Counted from the stretch's first letter, positions 7,915-17,298 are shown. The stretch: DNA of 64,000 nucleotides from Segatella copri DSM 18205 (GCF_025151535.1 NZ_CP102288.1:3109501-3173500); one strand, 5' to 3'. Notes: generated from the letters alone by a model not told the origin. Numbers and translations are program-made.

Positions 7915-10595
7915 TGAACAGAATGAAAATATTTTCAAAGGCACTCTTGTTGCTCTTGGTCTCTCTCCTGACCTTTGCAGCAACAAGTTGCTCGGATGAT
8001 GAAACCGGAGGCTGGGACGGCACATACGGATATGTGCAGTTCACGCTCAGCAAGAAGGTTTCTTCTAGAGCTACCCGTGCTACTGCCCTTGACAAACTTG
8101 AGAAACTGGATGATGCCAAGAAAATCAAGGTGGTCATGGAGCACAACGGTACAACTGTCTCTCAGACACTGGTGCTCAATTCTTATAATTCAGAGAATGC
8201 AGAGTATGGTCTGAGAAGTGAAAAACTGCAACTCGCTTCGGGTACTTACACCGTCATCGGTTTCTATCTCTATGATGCTGTAGACGAGGAGTTGCTGGCT
8301 TCTTCTGCCGGCGAAACATTCACTGTAGTAGGTGGCGGTCTGGAAGTACAGAACCTCATGGTGGAGACTGTGGAGCGTGGTAAGGTGAAGTTCAATCTCG
8401 TGAAGGAGTGGGAGAAGACCCGTGCCGGTGGTGCCGAGTATCTCTTCTCTAACATCCGTCTCGTTGATGTCAGCGTAACTAATCTCTTTACCCGTGAGAC
8501 CTATACTTTCCCTGAACTGAAGGTGAAATACAAGGAGGGAAGCAAGGAGAATCAGAATCCTGACAATGAGAACGATAAGTATATGGACACAGGTACAGCT
8601 TACTGCGATTCTACCGTATGGCTGCCTGCCGGTACCTATCAGGTTACCTCATATACCACCTACGGCAAGACAGGTGCGGTGAAGACCAAGTATGAGACCC
8701 AGCCTGTAAAGGGTGAGACTTTCATTATAGAGGACAATCAACTCAATGATAAAGCTCAGGTGCCTATCCTCCTTTCCAAGACCAAGGAGTATATCAAGGA
8801 CTATGAGGCGTTGAAGGCTATCTGGGAATCTCTCCAGGGTAAGGAGTGGAGCTTCTATGGTGATGCTACCTTCAAGGGAGCTAACTGGAACTTCAACAAG
8901 GAACTCGATATGTGGGGCGAACAGCCGGGCGTAACGCTCAACAGCAACGGCCGTGTCATCGGTCTTATCATCGCCGGTTTCGGAGCAAAGGGAATCGTAC
9001 CTGATGCCATCGGACAGCTGACAGAACTCCAGGTGCTCAACCTCGGTTCTCACGATGAGAAGATTGGTGCCAACATCTTCAATGATTATGATGCAAACAG
9101 TCTGACTGCAGCAAAGAAGAGCAGCATGCGTCACGACTATGAGAACAAGTTCCTGAAGTATGACCCACGTGCCAATATGTCGGATATGATTGTAGAAAGC
9201 TACAACTCTGATCCTAAGGTGGCACCGAAGAACAGAATCAAGAAGGACAGCCGCATCAACCTGAAGGATGCACAGATCGGTACATTGACCAACAAGATTA
9301 CAGGTGTATCTAAGGCCATCTATCGTCTGACTAAGTTGCAGCAGTTCTATATCGGTAACTCTTCTATCACATCCGATGAGGTTTGTGCGAAGTTCTACAA
9401 TGCTGACGATCCTGTTTATGGTAAGTTTGCACAGGAATTCAAGGATGAGGATTGGGACAAGATGGAAAACCTGACCGATATCGAACTTTACAACTGTCCG
9501 AAGATCAGTCGCATTCCAGACTTCTACTATAATCTCCCTAAATTGCAGGCGATGAACCTGGCACGATGCAAGGGAATCTCAGCCAACCAGTTGAGAAGCG
9601 ACTGGACCCGCTTAGCTGAGGAGAAGACCGGTAAGACACTCCAGATTCTCTATATGAGTTACAACAACCTGGAGGAGTTCCCAGAGTCATCTGCCTTGAG
9701 CAAGATGGTGAATCTCGGTCTGCTCGACCTGGCTTACAACAACATCAAGAAGTTGCATCCGTTCGGTTCTGAGGTAGCACTTACTTCTCTCTATCTGAAC
9801 AACAACCAGATTGAGGAGGTTCCTGCTAATCTCTGTGCCTTTACAGAAGATGTAGAGAGTCTGACCTTCGCTCACAACAAACTGAAGAAGATTCCGAATA
9901 TCTTCGATGCAAGTTCTGTTCGCGAGATGGGTTCTGTAGACTTCTCTTACAACGAGATTACAGGTGTAGATAATAGTCATGGTACCTACAAGGGTATCAA
10001 TGCAGCTTCAGTCAGTCTGTCAAACAATAAGATAGAGAAGTTCCCTTCTGAGTTGTTTACAGCCGGTTCGCCAATCACAACCATCGATTTGAGCGGCAAC
10101 CAGATGCGCACCATCCCTAAGGGTTCCATCAAGGGCAAGAAGGCTTATCTGCTGCAGGTCATCGACTTCCGATTCAACAAGTTGACATCCCTCTCTGATG
10201 ACTTCCGCTCAACCACATTGCCATACATTACCAATATGGACTTGAGCTACAACTGCTTCACCGAGGTGCCAACCCAGCCATTGAACAGTGCCGTGCTCCG
10301 TGCCTTTGCCATCAACCACCAGCGTGATGGGAAGGACCAGCGTTGTCTGCGTACATGGCCTACAGGAATCACAACCTGTCCGAGCCTGATCCAGTTCCAG
10401 ATTGGTTCCAATGATATCCGTAAGGTAGAAGAGACACTGACCTCTCACCTTTATATCCTGAATATCGCAGACAACCCTAACATCTCTATCGATGTAACCA
10501 GCGTCTGCCCATACATCAAGGCAGGTAGGTATATGCTGTTCTACGACAAAAATCAGGACATCCGCGGTTGCGATGCTTTGGATCTCGAAAATTAA
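7914..10595 (+). CDS. DUF4458/leucine-rich-repeat surface lipoprotein
   Basis: An 893-aa lipoprotein, Cys26 (FAATSC-SDDETGG) followed by acidic residues. Residues about 35-150 resemble DUF4458 (YVQFTLSKKVSSRATRA...TYTVIGFYLYD). From about residue 340 on there are leucine-rich repeats with LxxLxLxxN cores, for example LQVLNLGSH, LGLLDLAYNNIKKL, LTSLYLNNNQIEEVP and ITTIDLSGNQMRTIP, typical of protein-binding LRR surface proteins. A second in-frame ATG at 7923 is an alternative start. It is coupled to the upstream gene by a one-base overlap. A role in binding host or dietary protein is inference. Confidence 0.85.
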   Translation: MNRMKIFSKALLLLLVSLLTFAATSCSDDETGGWDGTYGYVQFTLSKKVSSRATRATALDKLEKLDDAKKIKVVMEHNGTTVSQTLVLNSYNSENAEYGLRSEKLQLASGTYTVIGFYLYDAVDEELLASSAGETFTVVGGGLEVQNLMVETVERGKVKFNLVKEWEKTRAGGAEYLFSNIRLVDVSVTNLFTRETYTFPELKVKYKEGSKENQNPDNENDKYMDTGTAYCDSTVWLPAGTYQVTSYTTYGKTGAVKTKYETQPVKGETFIIEDNQLNDKAQVPILLSKTKEYIKDYEALKAIWESLQGKEWSFYGDATFKGANWNFNKELDMWGEQPGVTLNSNGRVIGLIIAGFGAKGIVPDAIGQLTELQVLNLGSHDEKIGANIFNDYDANSLTAAKKSSMRHDYENKFLKYDPRANMSDMIVESYNSDPKVAPKNRIKKDSRINLKDAQIGTLTNKITGVSKAIYRLTKLQQFYIGNSSITSDEVCAKFYNADDPVYGKFAQEFKDEDWDKMENLTDIELYNCPKISRIPDFYYNLPKLQAMNLARCKGISANQLRSDWTRLAEEKTGKTLQILYMSYNNLEEFPESSALSKMVNLGLLDLAYNNIKKLHPFGSEVALTSLYLNNNQIEEVPANLCAFTEDVESLTFAHNKLKKIPNIFDASSVREMGSVDFSYNEITGVDNSHGTYKGINAASVSLSNNKIEKFPSELFTAGSPITTIDLSGNQMRTIPKGSIKGKKAYLLQVIDFRFNKLTSLSDDFRSTTLPYITNMDLSYNCFTEVPTQPLNSAVLRAFAINHQRDGKDQRCLRTWPTGITTCPSLIQFQIGSNDIRKVEETLTSHLYILNIADNPNISIDVTSVCPYIKAGRYMLFYDKNQDIRGCDALDLEN

Positions 10596-10616
10596 ACCCT
10601 ATAAGAAAGTAGTAAT

Positions 10617-12665
10617 ATGAAATATATGAATAAACTGACATTAGGTATCGTTCTCGCTGCCGGGCTTTTCACAGCCTGCAGCGATAAGGATGATGTCGAT
10701 ATCCCAGGAGGACTGGCGCTCGATAAAGAGGAGATAGCCATAGGCCCTCAGGGTGGAACGGAGCAGATTGCCATCGCTGCCTCACAGGACTGGGTGGCAA
10801 ATACCTCTGAGCCTTGGCTGATGCTTTCGCCTGCCAACGGTGTGGGTTCTGTTGAGGGTACCATCACGGTGGATTCTACTCTTTCCAACACGCTTCGCAG
10901 CACAGAACTCAGTTTCCAGGGTGCCAACGGACAGAGTCGCAAGCTTACCATCACCCAGTTCGGTTATGGCAAGCAGATCTTCCTGAAGGATCCTGTTGTA
11001 GAAATCGAAAACTCCGGTTCTTACGATAATCGTGCTTTCGAGAGTCTGATTTCCGCCAACGTGGAATGCAAGATTGGTAAGATAGAGTATTCTTTCGAGG
11101 GGGATCTGACCGATGCTGAGAAGGCAGAGAACGAGAGCGAGCGTGAGGGCTGGCTTCTGAACAGCAAGGATGAAGATAAGCTGACAGGTACTAACCTGGG
11201 TATCAAGCTGGACAGAAAGTACCGTCCTCGCACCGTGAACTTCAAGTTCCGCTGGGCGATGAACGTGGTTCCTGCCGTTCGTGTGGCTAAGGTTCATCTC
11301 GTGCCAGTCAAGGCTGAAGACCAGCTGGTAGATGCAGATGGTAATCCTACCGATGATGTTATCCTGACCGTTCGTCAGAAGGCAGCACCAAAGATTGAGG
11401 ACAACCGTGCCGGTGACTCTCTCTCTGTCATCATGATCCACCAGAAACTGGGTAGCATTGCTACCTTCGATTCCAGCGAGAACATGCGCAACTGGAGCGG
11501 CGTAACGCTCTGGGAAGCTACTGATGATTTCGTGAAGGATCATCCTGAGGCTTTAGGACGTGTACGTTCTGTCAAGTTCAGCATGTTCAACCTCAAGAGT
11601 GGCGAAACTCTTCCTAAGGAAGTGGGTAATCTCAAGTTCCTGGAGTCATTCTCTGTTGCTGCCAACGAGAACAACCAGATTCGTGAGGTGAAGCTCGGTG
11701 ATGAAATCTGCTCGCTGAAGTATCTGAAGAATCTTACCGTTCAGGCTTACGGTCTGACTCAGTTGCCTGCTAGCTTTGTTAAGCTGGGCAAGAGTCTTGA
11801 ATCGCTCAACCTGGTAAATAACAACTTCAACAAGTTGTCGGATATCACCGATATCGTCAACGAGAAGAACTTCCCTAAGTTGCGTAACCTCATTCTCTAT
11901 GCACAGCGCCGTACGGATGTTGTCATCAACATCGCTTCGCTGGGCGAAAAGAATGCATCAGGCGTCTATGTTTATAATAACTATCCTATCGGACTGTATG
12001 GTAAGGTAAATGCCGGATCTGCAGACCGTCAGGCGCTTCTCAAGCTCCTGACATGGGATAAGTTGAATACACTGAAGTTGTCTTACTGCTTCCTGGAGGG
12101 TGAACTTCCTACCGATGAAGAGATGGATGCAGCTCTGGAGGCTGCCGGCAAGGCCACCCGATACAGCAAGTCTGACTTCTCTACTAACAAGGAAGATTAT
12201 CTCGACAAGCTGGTAGGCGATACCTGCAAGTGGTTGCTCTCAGGCTGGAATAATCCTGTAACCTGCAAACACAAGGATGGTTCTGTAGTTTGCGAGGATG
12301 TTTATGCTAGCGAGGTGCCACGTGTATTGCCAAACTGCCGTCAGTTGTCACTCAACCTGAACTTCTTTACAGGTGAGGTGCCAAACTGGATTCTCTTCCA
12401 TCCACACCTGGTAGAATGGAATGCACCTACGTTGATCTTCAACCAGCAGCCTAAGGGTAAGAACAGCGATGGCGCTGCCGTTGGTTTCTCTAATATGACA
12501 GAAGACAGCTACAGCTACGACTACTATTACGGAACCAGCGACCCAGGCAGCAAGTGGGAGATTCCGGGTGTAGCTTATCCGCTCTACTACCGCACATACG
12601 TGGCAGCAGGCGATATTAATGAAGCTGCGCTGATGGCTAAGTACAGGAGAACTAAGAAAAAGTAA
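10617..12665 (+). CDS. BACON plus leucine-rich-repeat surface lipoprotein
   Basis: A 682-aa lipoprotein with Cys21 (AGLFTAC-SDKDDVD), again acidic after the Cys. Residues about 34-115 are a BACON domain (GGTEQIAIAASQDWVANTSEPWLMLSP...LRSTELSFQG). Leucine-rich-repeat-like segments follow from about residue 325 (VGNLKFLESFSVAANENNQIREV, LKYLKNLTVQAYGLTQLPASF, LESLNLVNNNFNKL). ATG at 10617 and at 10626 are both possible starts. It sits 21 bp after its LRR neighbour and 31 bp before the protease gene. Likely a surface binding protein acting with the neighbouring subtilase. Confidence 0.85.
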   Translation: MKYMNKLTLGIVLAAGLFTACSDKDDVDIPGGLALDKEEIAIGPQGGTEQIAIAASQDWVANTSEPWLMLSPANGVGSVEGTITVDSTLSNTLRSTELSFQGANGQSRKLTITQFGYGKQIFLKDPVVEIENSGSYDNRAFESLISANVECKIGKIEYSFEGDLTDAEKAENESEREGWLLNSKDEDKLTGTNLGIKLDRKYRPRTVNFKFRWAMNVVPAVRVAKVHLVPVKAEDQLVDADGNPTDDVILTVRQKAAPKIEDNRAGDSLSVIMIHQKLGSIATFDSSENMRNWSGVTLWEATDDFVKDHPEALGRVRSVKFSMFNLKSGETLPKEVGNLKFLESFSVAANENNQIREVKLGDEICSLKYLKNLTVQAYGLTQLPASFVKLGKSLESLNLVNNNFNKLSDITDIVNEKNFPKLRNLILYAQRRTDVVINIASLGEKNASGVYVYNNYPIGLYGKVNAGSADRQALLKLLTWDKLNTLKLSYCFLEGELPTDEEMDAALEAAGKATRYSKSDFSTNKEDYLDKLVGDTCKWLLSGWNNPVTCKHKDGSVVCEDVYASEVPRVLPNCRQLSLNLNFFTGEVPNWILFHPHLVEWNAPTLIFNQQPKGKNSDGAAVGFSNMTEDSYSYDYYYGTSDPGSKWEIPGVAYPLYYRTYVAAGDINEAALMAKYRRTKKK

Positions 12666-12696
12666 GATAAACATAAAAACAATATAGAAGCAAACA

Positions 12697-14784
12697 ATGA
12701 AGAAAAAGTTTTTCTATATAGCAATGGTCGCATTGGCATTGACGGGCTGTTCTGACAGCCTGTCAACCATCGGCTCTTCTGACGGCAATTCTGAAATCAC
12801 CATCCCTGCAGATGCTGAGGCGGGTGAGTTGCTGATAAAGTTCAGTCCGGAGATGAGCGATATCCTCGACCAGGCACAACTGAGCAAGACTCGCGCCGGA
12901 AAGGCTACCCGTTCGGGTATTCCTTCTACTGACGAGGTGCTCGACATCCTGGGAAGCTACAGCTTTGAGCGTGTGTTCCCGGTAGATGCAAATACTGAGG
13001 CAAGAACCCGCGAGGCGGGACTCCACCTCTGGTATACGGTGAAGTTTAATAAGGGAACCGACCTGAAGGCGGCTGCCGATCGCCTGAAGCAGTTGGGTGA
13101 AATCTCAAAGGTTCAGACTAACGGTCGCATCAAGCGTGCTTACAATACAGACAGCAAGCGCATCTATCTCAGCGATAAGGCACTTCAGCAGAAGTCTACC
13201 CGCTCAGCAGCCGAGGGCGAGCCAAACGACCCAGGCTTTGCCAGCCAGTGGCATTACCGTAACCTGGGTGAGGACCACTATGACTTTGAGAAGCTCAACA
13301 ATAATCAGGTGGGTGCTAAGGCAGGATGTGACGTGAATGCACTTGAGGCATGGAAGACCTGTACAGGCGATCCTTCTATCATCGTGGCTATTCTTGATGA
13401 GGGCGTGATGTATACGCACCCTGATCTGGCAGCCAACATGTGGTGCAACCCGGGCGAAAGCGTTCAGGGTGCCAAGACTGACGGCGACGGTAATGGTTAT
13501 GAGGGCGACCTTCATGGCTACAACTTCGTTACTGAGAGTGGCGATATTACCTGGACTGATGCCAATGACACCGGTCATGGTACTCACGTAGCTGGTACTA
13601 TTGCAGCCGTTAATAATAATGGTAAAGGTGTTTGTGGTGTAGCTGGTGGTGACGGTACTCCTAACTCTGGTGTCAAGATCATGTCATGCCAGGTATTCTC
13701 CGGCCAGAACAGTGTAACCTTGGCAGGCGAGGCGAGAGCCATCAAGTATGCTGCCGATAATGGTGCTGTCATCCTGCAGTGCAGTTGGGGTTACAACTCT
13801 TCAGAGTCTAGCATCATCAATGGTTATACTCCGGGTCCTGCTACCGAGAAGGAATGGGCTGAGACCTATCCGCTGGAGAAGGAAGCTCTGGATTACTTCA
13901 TCAACAATGCCGGTTCGCCTAATGGTGTCATCGACGGCGGTATTCCAGTCTTCGCAGCCGGTAACGAGTATGCTGGCAATCCTGCTTTCCCAGGTGCTTA
14001 CTCTAAGTGCGTCAGCGTATCTTCATTAGCTGCCGACTATACTCCAGCCTGCTACACTGATTACGGTTCGCTCGTAACCCTGAGCGCTCCTGGTGGCGAC
14101 TTGGATTATTACAGCAAGATTGGCGAGCAGGAAGATGAATACTGGGCAGAGACAACCGAGCAGAAAGGTGCTGTGCTCTCTACGATGATCAAGAACGGTC
14201 AGCCTGCTTACGGCTACATGGAGGGTACCTCTATGGCTTGTCCTCATGTTTCGGGTGTGGCTGCCTTGGGTCTCGCTTATGCAAGCAAGACGAACCGTCA
14301 TTATCGTGCTGCCGACTTCGTAGCCCTGATGAAGAAATCTGTGAAGGAATTGGATAGTCATTATCAGAATGGTGCAACCAAGACCTACTACATGAACCAT
14401 TCTACCGTAGGTGCTTCGCCAGAGATTGTACAGCTCTCTAAGTACATCGGCAAGATGGGTGCTGGTCTGATTGATGCAGCTCAGCTCTTGAACAACATCA
14501 AGAACAAGAAACTCAGTTCTGATATGAAGTTGCCTAACGTGTATGTGGGCATCGAGAAGACTGTTTCTCTCAACCTCGCTGCATATTTCGCAGGTCAGAC
14601 AGAGGGATTCTCTTGCTCTGTAGCGAATAGCAGCGTAGCTTCTGCTTCGGTAGATGGCAAGACGCTCACCGTGAAAGGACTCGCTTCCGGAAGCACATCG
14701 CTCACCGTAACAGCTGCCGATGGTACCAGCCAGACCGTAGTTGTGACTGTTAGAAAGAGTGCCGGTAACAATGGTTGGATGTAA
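12697..14784 (+). CDS. Subtilisin-like (S8) serine protease lipoprotein
   Basis: A 695-aa lipoprotein protease, Cys18 (VALALTGC-SDS). Residues about 40-150 look like a subtilase propeptide (AGELLIKFSPEM...LKQLGEISKVQTNGRIKRAY). The catalytic triad is visible: Asp234 in VAILDEGVMYTHPDL, His294 in DTGHGTHVAGT and Ser512 in GTSMACPHVSG. The residue after the catalytic Asp is Glu instead of the usual Ser or Thr. The C-terminus (about 605-690) is a Big2-like immunoglobulin fold (VANSSVASASVDGKTLTVKGLASGSTSLTVTA). It is the only clear enzyme in the SusCD locus, suggesting extracellular cleavage of protein ligands before SusCD import. Confidence 0.92.
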   Translation: MKKKFFYIAMVALALTGCSDSLSTIGSSDGNSEITIPADAEAGELLIKFSPEMSDILDQAQLSKTRAGKATRSGIPSTDEVLDILGSYSFERVFPVDANTEARTREAGLHLWYTVKFNKGTDLKAAADRLKQLGEISKVQTNGRIKRAYNTDSKRIYLSDKALQQKSTRSAAEGEPNDPGFASQWHYRNLGEDHYDFEKLNNNQVGAKAGCDVNALEAWKTCTGDPSIIVAILDEGVMYTHPDLAANMWCNPGESVQGAKTDGDGNGYEGDLHGYNFVTESGDITWTDANDTGHGTHVAGTIAAVNNNGKGVCGVAGGDGTPNSGVKIMSCQVFSGQNSVTLAGEARAIKYAADNGAVILQCSWGYNSSESSIINGYTPGPATEKEWAETYPLEKEALDYFINNAGSPNGVIDGGIPVFAAGNEYAGNPAFPGAYSKCVSVSSLAADYTPACYTDYGSLVTLSAPGGDLDYYSKIGEQEDEYWAETTEQKGAVLSTMIKNGQPAYGYMEGTSMACPHVSGVAALGLAYASKTNRHYRAADFVALMKKSVKELDSHYQNGATKTYYMNHSTVGASPEIVQLSKYIGKMGAGLIDAAQLLNNIKNKKLSSDMKLPNVYVGIEKTVSLNLAAYFAGQTEGFSCSVANSSVASASVDGKTLTVKGLASGSTSLTVTAADGTSQTVVVTVRKSAGNNGWM

Positions 14785-14795
14785 GTGGATATAAT

Positions 14796-15533
14796 ATGAA
14801 GATATTTGCTTTCCTATCGCTTTTCTTCCTGGCTTTGCCTGTTACGGTGAATGCGCAGAAGGAACTGCTGAAGTTTGAGCATCCGCTTATCGATGCAGGT
14901 ACGATGACCGAGGACGATGCGCCTCGCACCTTCACCTTCGTAGGTAAGAATGTGAGCAAGAAGATACTGCACATCACACAGGTGAGAACCACCTGTGGAT
15001 GTACCAGTTCTTATGTTAGGGGGGATGTGATGAAGCCTGGCGATACCTGTCAGGTGCAGATCACCTTCACGCCTAACCGCTATCCGGGCACCATCAATAC
15101 GGGTGCTTATCTCTATCTGAAAGAGGTAGAGGGACAGCCTGCCGTTAAGCTTGCCTTAACGGGAAAGGTGCTGCCGGGTGCTGACCAGTGGGCACGCTAT
15201 CCGCACAAGATGGGAGCACTCAGACTGAAACAGGCGAAGGCAAGTATCACAGAGGTAAAGCCGGGCACAGAGCCTGAGGCACGTATCCTCTGCGGAAACA
15301 GCGGTGACAAGCCGCTCCGTATATCCAGCCTCCTTCTTCCTCCTTATGCCCGTCTTACGACAGAGCCTGAGGTGATAGAACCGGGTGATGAGGCTGACCT
15401 CGTCATCACCATCATAGCCGATAAGATTCCGGCTACGATGCCCGAATCCTTCACCTTCCCTGTTATTCTGGAGGGCTTGGACGCCCGCCCGTCTGACAGA
15501 ACGATACAGGTCGTTGTAAAGGTAAAAAGGTAA
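14796..15533 (+). CDS. DUF1573 periplasmic/exported protein
   Basis: A protein of 245 aa with a cleavable signal peptide (MKIFAFLSLFFLALPVTVNA-Q) and no lipobox. It shows the DUF1573 signature near the N-terminus (LIDAGTMTEDDAPRTFTFVGKNVSKKILHI...TTCGCT...VKPGD-like MKPGDTCQVQITFTP) and a second weaker copy after residue 160. I chose ATG 14796 because it gives a clean signal peptide; an upstream in-frame TTG at 14775 would put seven residues in front and overlap the protease gene. DUF1573 folds are ASPM-SPD-2-Hydin-like; function in this locus is unknown. Confidence 0.8.
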   Translation: MKIFAFLSLFFLALPVTVNAQKELLKFEHPLIDAGTMTEDDAPRTFTFVGKNVSKKILHITQVRTTCGCTSSYVRGDVMKPGDTCQVQITFTPNRYPGTINTGAYLYLKEVEGQPAVKLALTGKVLPGADQWARYPHKMGALRLKQAKASITEVKPGTEPEARILCGNSGDKPLRISSLLLPPYARLTTEPEVIEPGDEADLVITIIADKIPATMPESFTFPVILEGLDARPSDRTIQVVVKVKR

Positions 15534-15570
15534 AAGGGAAAAAAAGTAAAAAAGAAAAAATACCAAGACA

Positions 15571-16062
15571 ATGAAATATTTGAAAAAACTCTTCACCCTC
15601 CTGGTGATTGCTTTGTTTGCCTGCGGCTTTGCAGCCTGCAGCAGCGATGATGAAGAACCGGAGGAGCCTTCTCTGGAAGTTACACCTGCCAATCTTCATG
15701 GCACATGGGAGTTGGCTGAGTGGAACGGTGAACCTCTTGCTGAGGGCACATACTGCTACATCGTTTTCAACCGCAAGGACCAGACTTTCGAGATGTATCA
15801 GAAGTTTGACAGTATGTATGGTCGCCATATCACCGGTTCGTTCGCTATCAAGAACGATCCATACCAGGGCTACATTATCAGCGGAAGCTATGATAACGGT
15901 AAGGGCGACTGGAACCAGAGTTATCTCGTAACCCGTCTCCTGGCATCGGGTTCCATGATATGGACCGCCAAGGACGATGTTACCGACATCAGCCGCTACA
16001 AGCGTTGCGATGAGGTACCTGCCGAGATACTCAAGGAATGTAAAGATCTCACTGAAGAATAA
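15571..16062 (+). CDS. Lipocalin-like lipoprotein
   Basis: A 163-aa lipoprotein with Cys23 (FACGFAAC-SSDDEEPEEP); the acidic run predicts surface exposure. The body fits the lipocalin-like family (LHGTWELAEWNGEPL...YIVFNRKDQTFEMYQKF...ITGSFAIKND). It is the last gene of the SusCD locus and is followed immediately by a terminator hairpin. Ligand unknown. The C-terminal part (KRCDEVPAEILKECKDL) is polar and may be flexible. Confidence 0.78.
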   Translation: MKYLKKLFTLLVIALFACGFAACSSDDEEPEEPSLEVTPANLHGTWELAEWNGEPLAEGTYCYIVFNRKDQTFEMYQKFDSMYGRHITGSFAIKNDPYQGYIISGSYDNGKGDWNQSYLVTRLLASGSMIWTAKDDVTDISRYKRCDEVPAEILKECKDLTEE

Positions 16063-16112
16063 AAAAAAGAGCGAATTATCTGCAAATTCTGCGGATTATT
16101 CGCTCTTTTTTT
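16062..16112 (+). terminator. Rho-independent terminator of the SusCD locus
   Basis: The arms AGAGCGAAT and ATTCGCTCT pair around a loop of about 20 nt, with an A-run before and a T-run after (16104-16112), so it can act on both strands. It begins at the stop codon of the lipocalin-like gene. Confidence 0.85.
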
Positions 16113-16113
16113 G

Positions 16114-16121
16114 TATCTTTG
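16114..16121 (+). promoter_or_regulatory. -7 promoter box for the ThiD-AraC gene
   Basis: TATCTTTG matches TAnnTTTG and follows directly on the terminator T-run. No clear -33 TTTG is seen 19-21 bp upstream. Because transcription would start after it, the in-frame TTG at 16119 cannot be the start codon. Confidence 0.6.
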
Positions 16122-16157
16122 CCCTCAAACTTATCATCGGGTTCAAAGTTTAAGAAT

Positions 16158-17120
16158 ATGATATTAACGATTACAGGTTCAGACAGCACCGGAGGCTCTG
16201 GTGTGCAGGCGGACATCAGGACGATTTCCGAGTTGGGCGGTTATGCTGTTTCGGCGATAACCAGCATCACTGTGCAGAATACGCTCGGTATTCAGGAGTT
16301 CTTTGATATTCCTGCCGAGATTGTTTCGGGGCAGATTGAGGCTATCATGAACGATATGCAGCCTGATATTGTGAAGATTGGTATGATACGCAGGGTGGAA
16401 ACGCTGAATGTGGTCATCGATGCGTTGACCAGGTACCGTCCTGCCCATATCATCTATGCCCCTGCCATCTGGTCGAGCCAGGGCGATGCGCTGATGACGG
16501 AAGATGTGGTGAGCCAGATCAAATACCGTCTGCTGCCGCTCTGTTCTGTCGTCGTGTCACGCAAGAAGGAGAGCGACATCATTCTTCAGAATTCCAAACT
16601 ACTGAGCCTTGCCGAGAAGCAGGGACTCCGGATCTATCGCCTCGACAATGCCAATTCGCATGGTCTCATCAACCGTTTCTCTTCAGCTCTTGCCGTCTAT
16701 CTGAATCAGGGCAAGAAGATGGAGGAGGCGCTGGCGATGGCGCAGGATTTCATCAATGTAGAACTCGTGCGCCAGAGCAATCTGCAGGGCAGGAGTTCCG
16801 AGCTTTACAACCAGTTTATATCGCAGGTTAATAACTTCTGCCGCACTTACAGCGATGTTCATTTCTATGCCGACCAGTTGAATGTGAGTGGCCGTTATCT
16901 GGCTCAGGTTACCCGCCGCATCTCCGGCAAGACGCCGAAGGCAATCATCGATGAATACATAGTGAAGGAGATAGAGCGCGAGCTTTCTACCACCACGCAT
17001 ACGGTTCAGGAGATAGCCAATACCTTCGGTTTCTCCTCGCAGGCGCATCTCACCAAATTCTTCAAGAAGATGAGAGGGGTAACGCCTTCTGCTTTCAGGC
17101 AACCAAAACCTGTTAATTAA
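16158..17120 (+). CDS. ThiD-like kinase domain fused to AraC-type DNA-binding domain
   Basis: A 320-aa predicted transcription factor. The N-terminal about 205 residues match phosphomethylpyrimidine/pyridoxal kinase ThiD: ITGSDSTGGSGVQADIRTISELG substrate-binding loop, AITSITVQNT, and DIVKIGMI. The C-terminal about 100 residues form an AraC helix-turn-helix (VSGRYLAQVTRRISGKTPKAIIDEY...TVQEIANTFGFSSQAHLTKFFKKMRGVTPSAFR). The ThiD catalytic anion-hole motif (H-GTGC in the enzyme) is replaced by SHGLINRFSS, and the ATP-binding strand with K-GG is missing, so the kinase part probably only senses a ligand. The pdxS-pdxT genes lie 1.7 kb downstream, which suggests control of vitamin B6 (or thiamine pyrimidine) metabolism. 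ATG 16158 was chosen over the TTG inside the promoter. Confidence 0.85.
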   Translation: MILTITGSDSTGGSGVQADIRTISELGGYAVSAITSITVQNTLGIQEFFDIPAEIVSGQIEAIMNDMQPDIVKIGMIRRVETLNVVIDALTRYRPAHIIYAPAIWSSQGDALMTEDVVSQIKYRLLPLCSVVVSRKKESDIILQNSKLLSLAEKQGLRIYRLDNANSHGLINRFSSALAVYLNQGKKMEEALAMAQDFINVELVRQSNLQGRSSELYNQFISQVNNFCRTYSDVHFYADQLNVSGRYLAQVTRRISGKTPKAIIDEYIVKEIERELSTTTHTVQEIANTFGFSSQAHLTKFFKKMRGVTPSAFRQPKPVN

Positions 17121-17138
17121 AATGAGTCCGGCCAATTA

Positions 17139-17286
17139 AGGAAATAAAATACGGTCAACTGAGGAAATGAAATACGGTCAACTGAGGAAATGAAATACGG
17201 CCAACTGAGGAAACGAAATCCAGCCAACTGAGGAAATAAAATCCAGCCAACTGAGGAAATAAAATCCAGCCAACTGAGGAAATATC
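17139..17286. repeat. Tandem 23-bp repeat array 3
   Basis: Six full units start at 17139, 17162, 17185, 17208, 17231 and 17254, each 23 bp, plus a partial unit at 17277. The shared parts are AGGAAATAAAAT and CCAACTG. The first three units differ from the last three by ACGG versus CCAG, so the array seems to have grown by duplication. It starts 18 bp after the stop codon of the ThiD-AraC gene and ends just before the promoter of the ATPase gene. Confidence 0.9.
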
Positions 17287-17298
17287 AAAAAAAAGTAG

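Noticed and set aside
10782-11543. 253-aa ORF on the minus strand
   Set aside because: Antisense to the BACON-LRR lipoprotein gene; no domain and no promoter.
16062-16157. TPP or other riboswitch before the ThiD-AraC gene
   Set aside because: The gap is too short and is filled by a terminator and a promoter box; no conserved THI-box pattern is seen.
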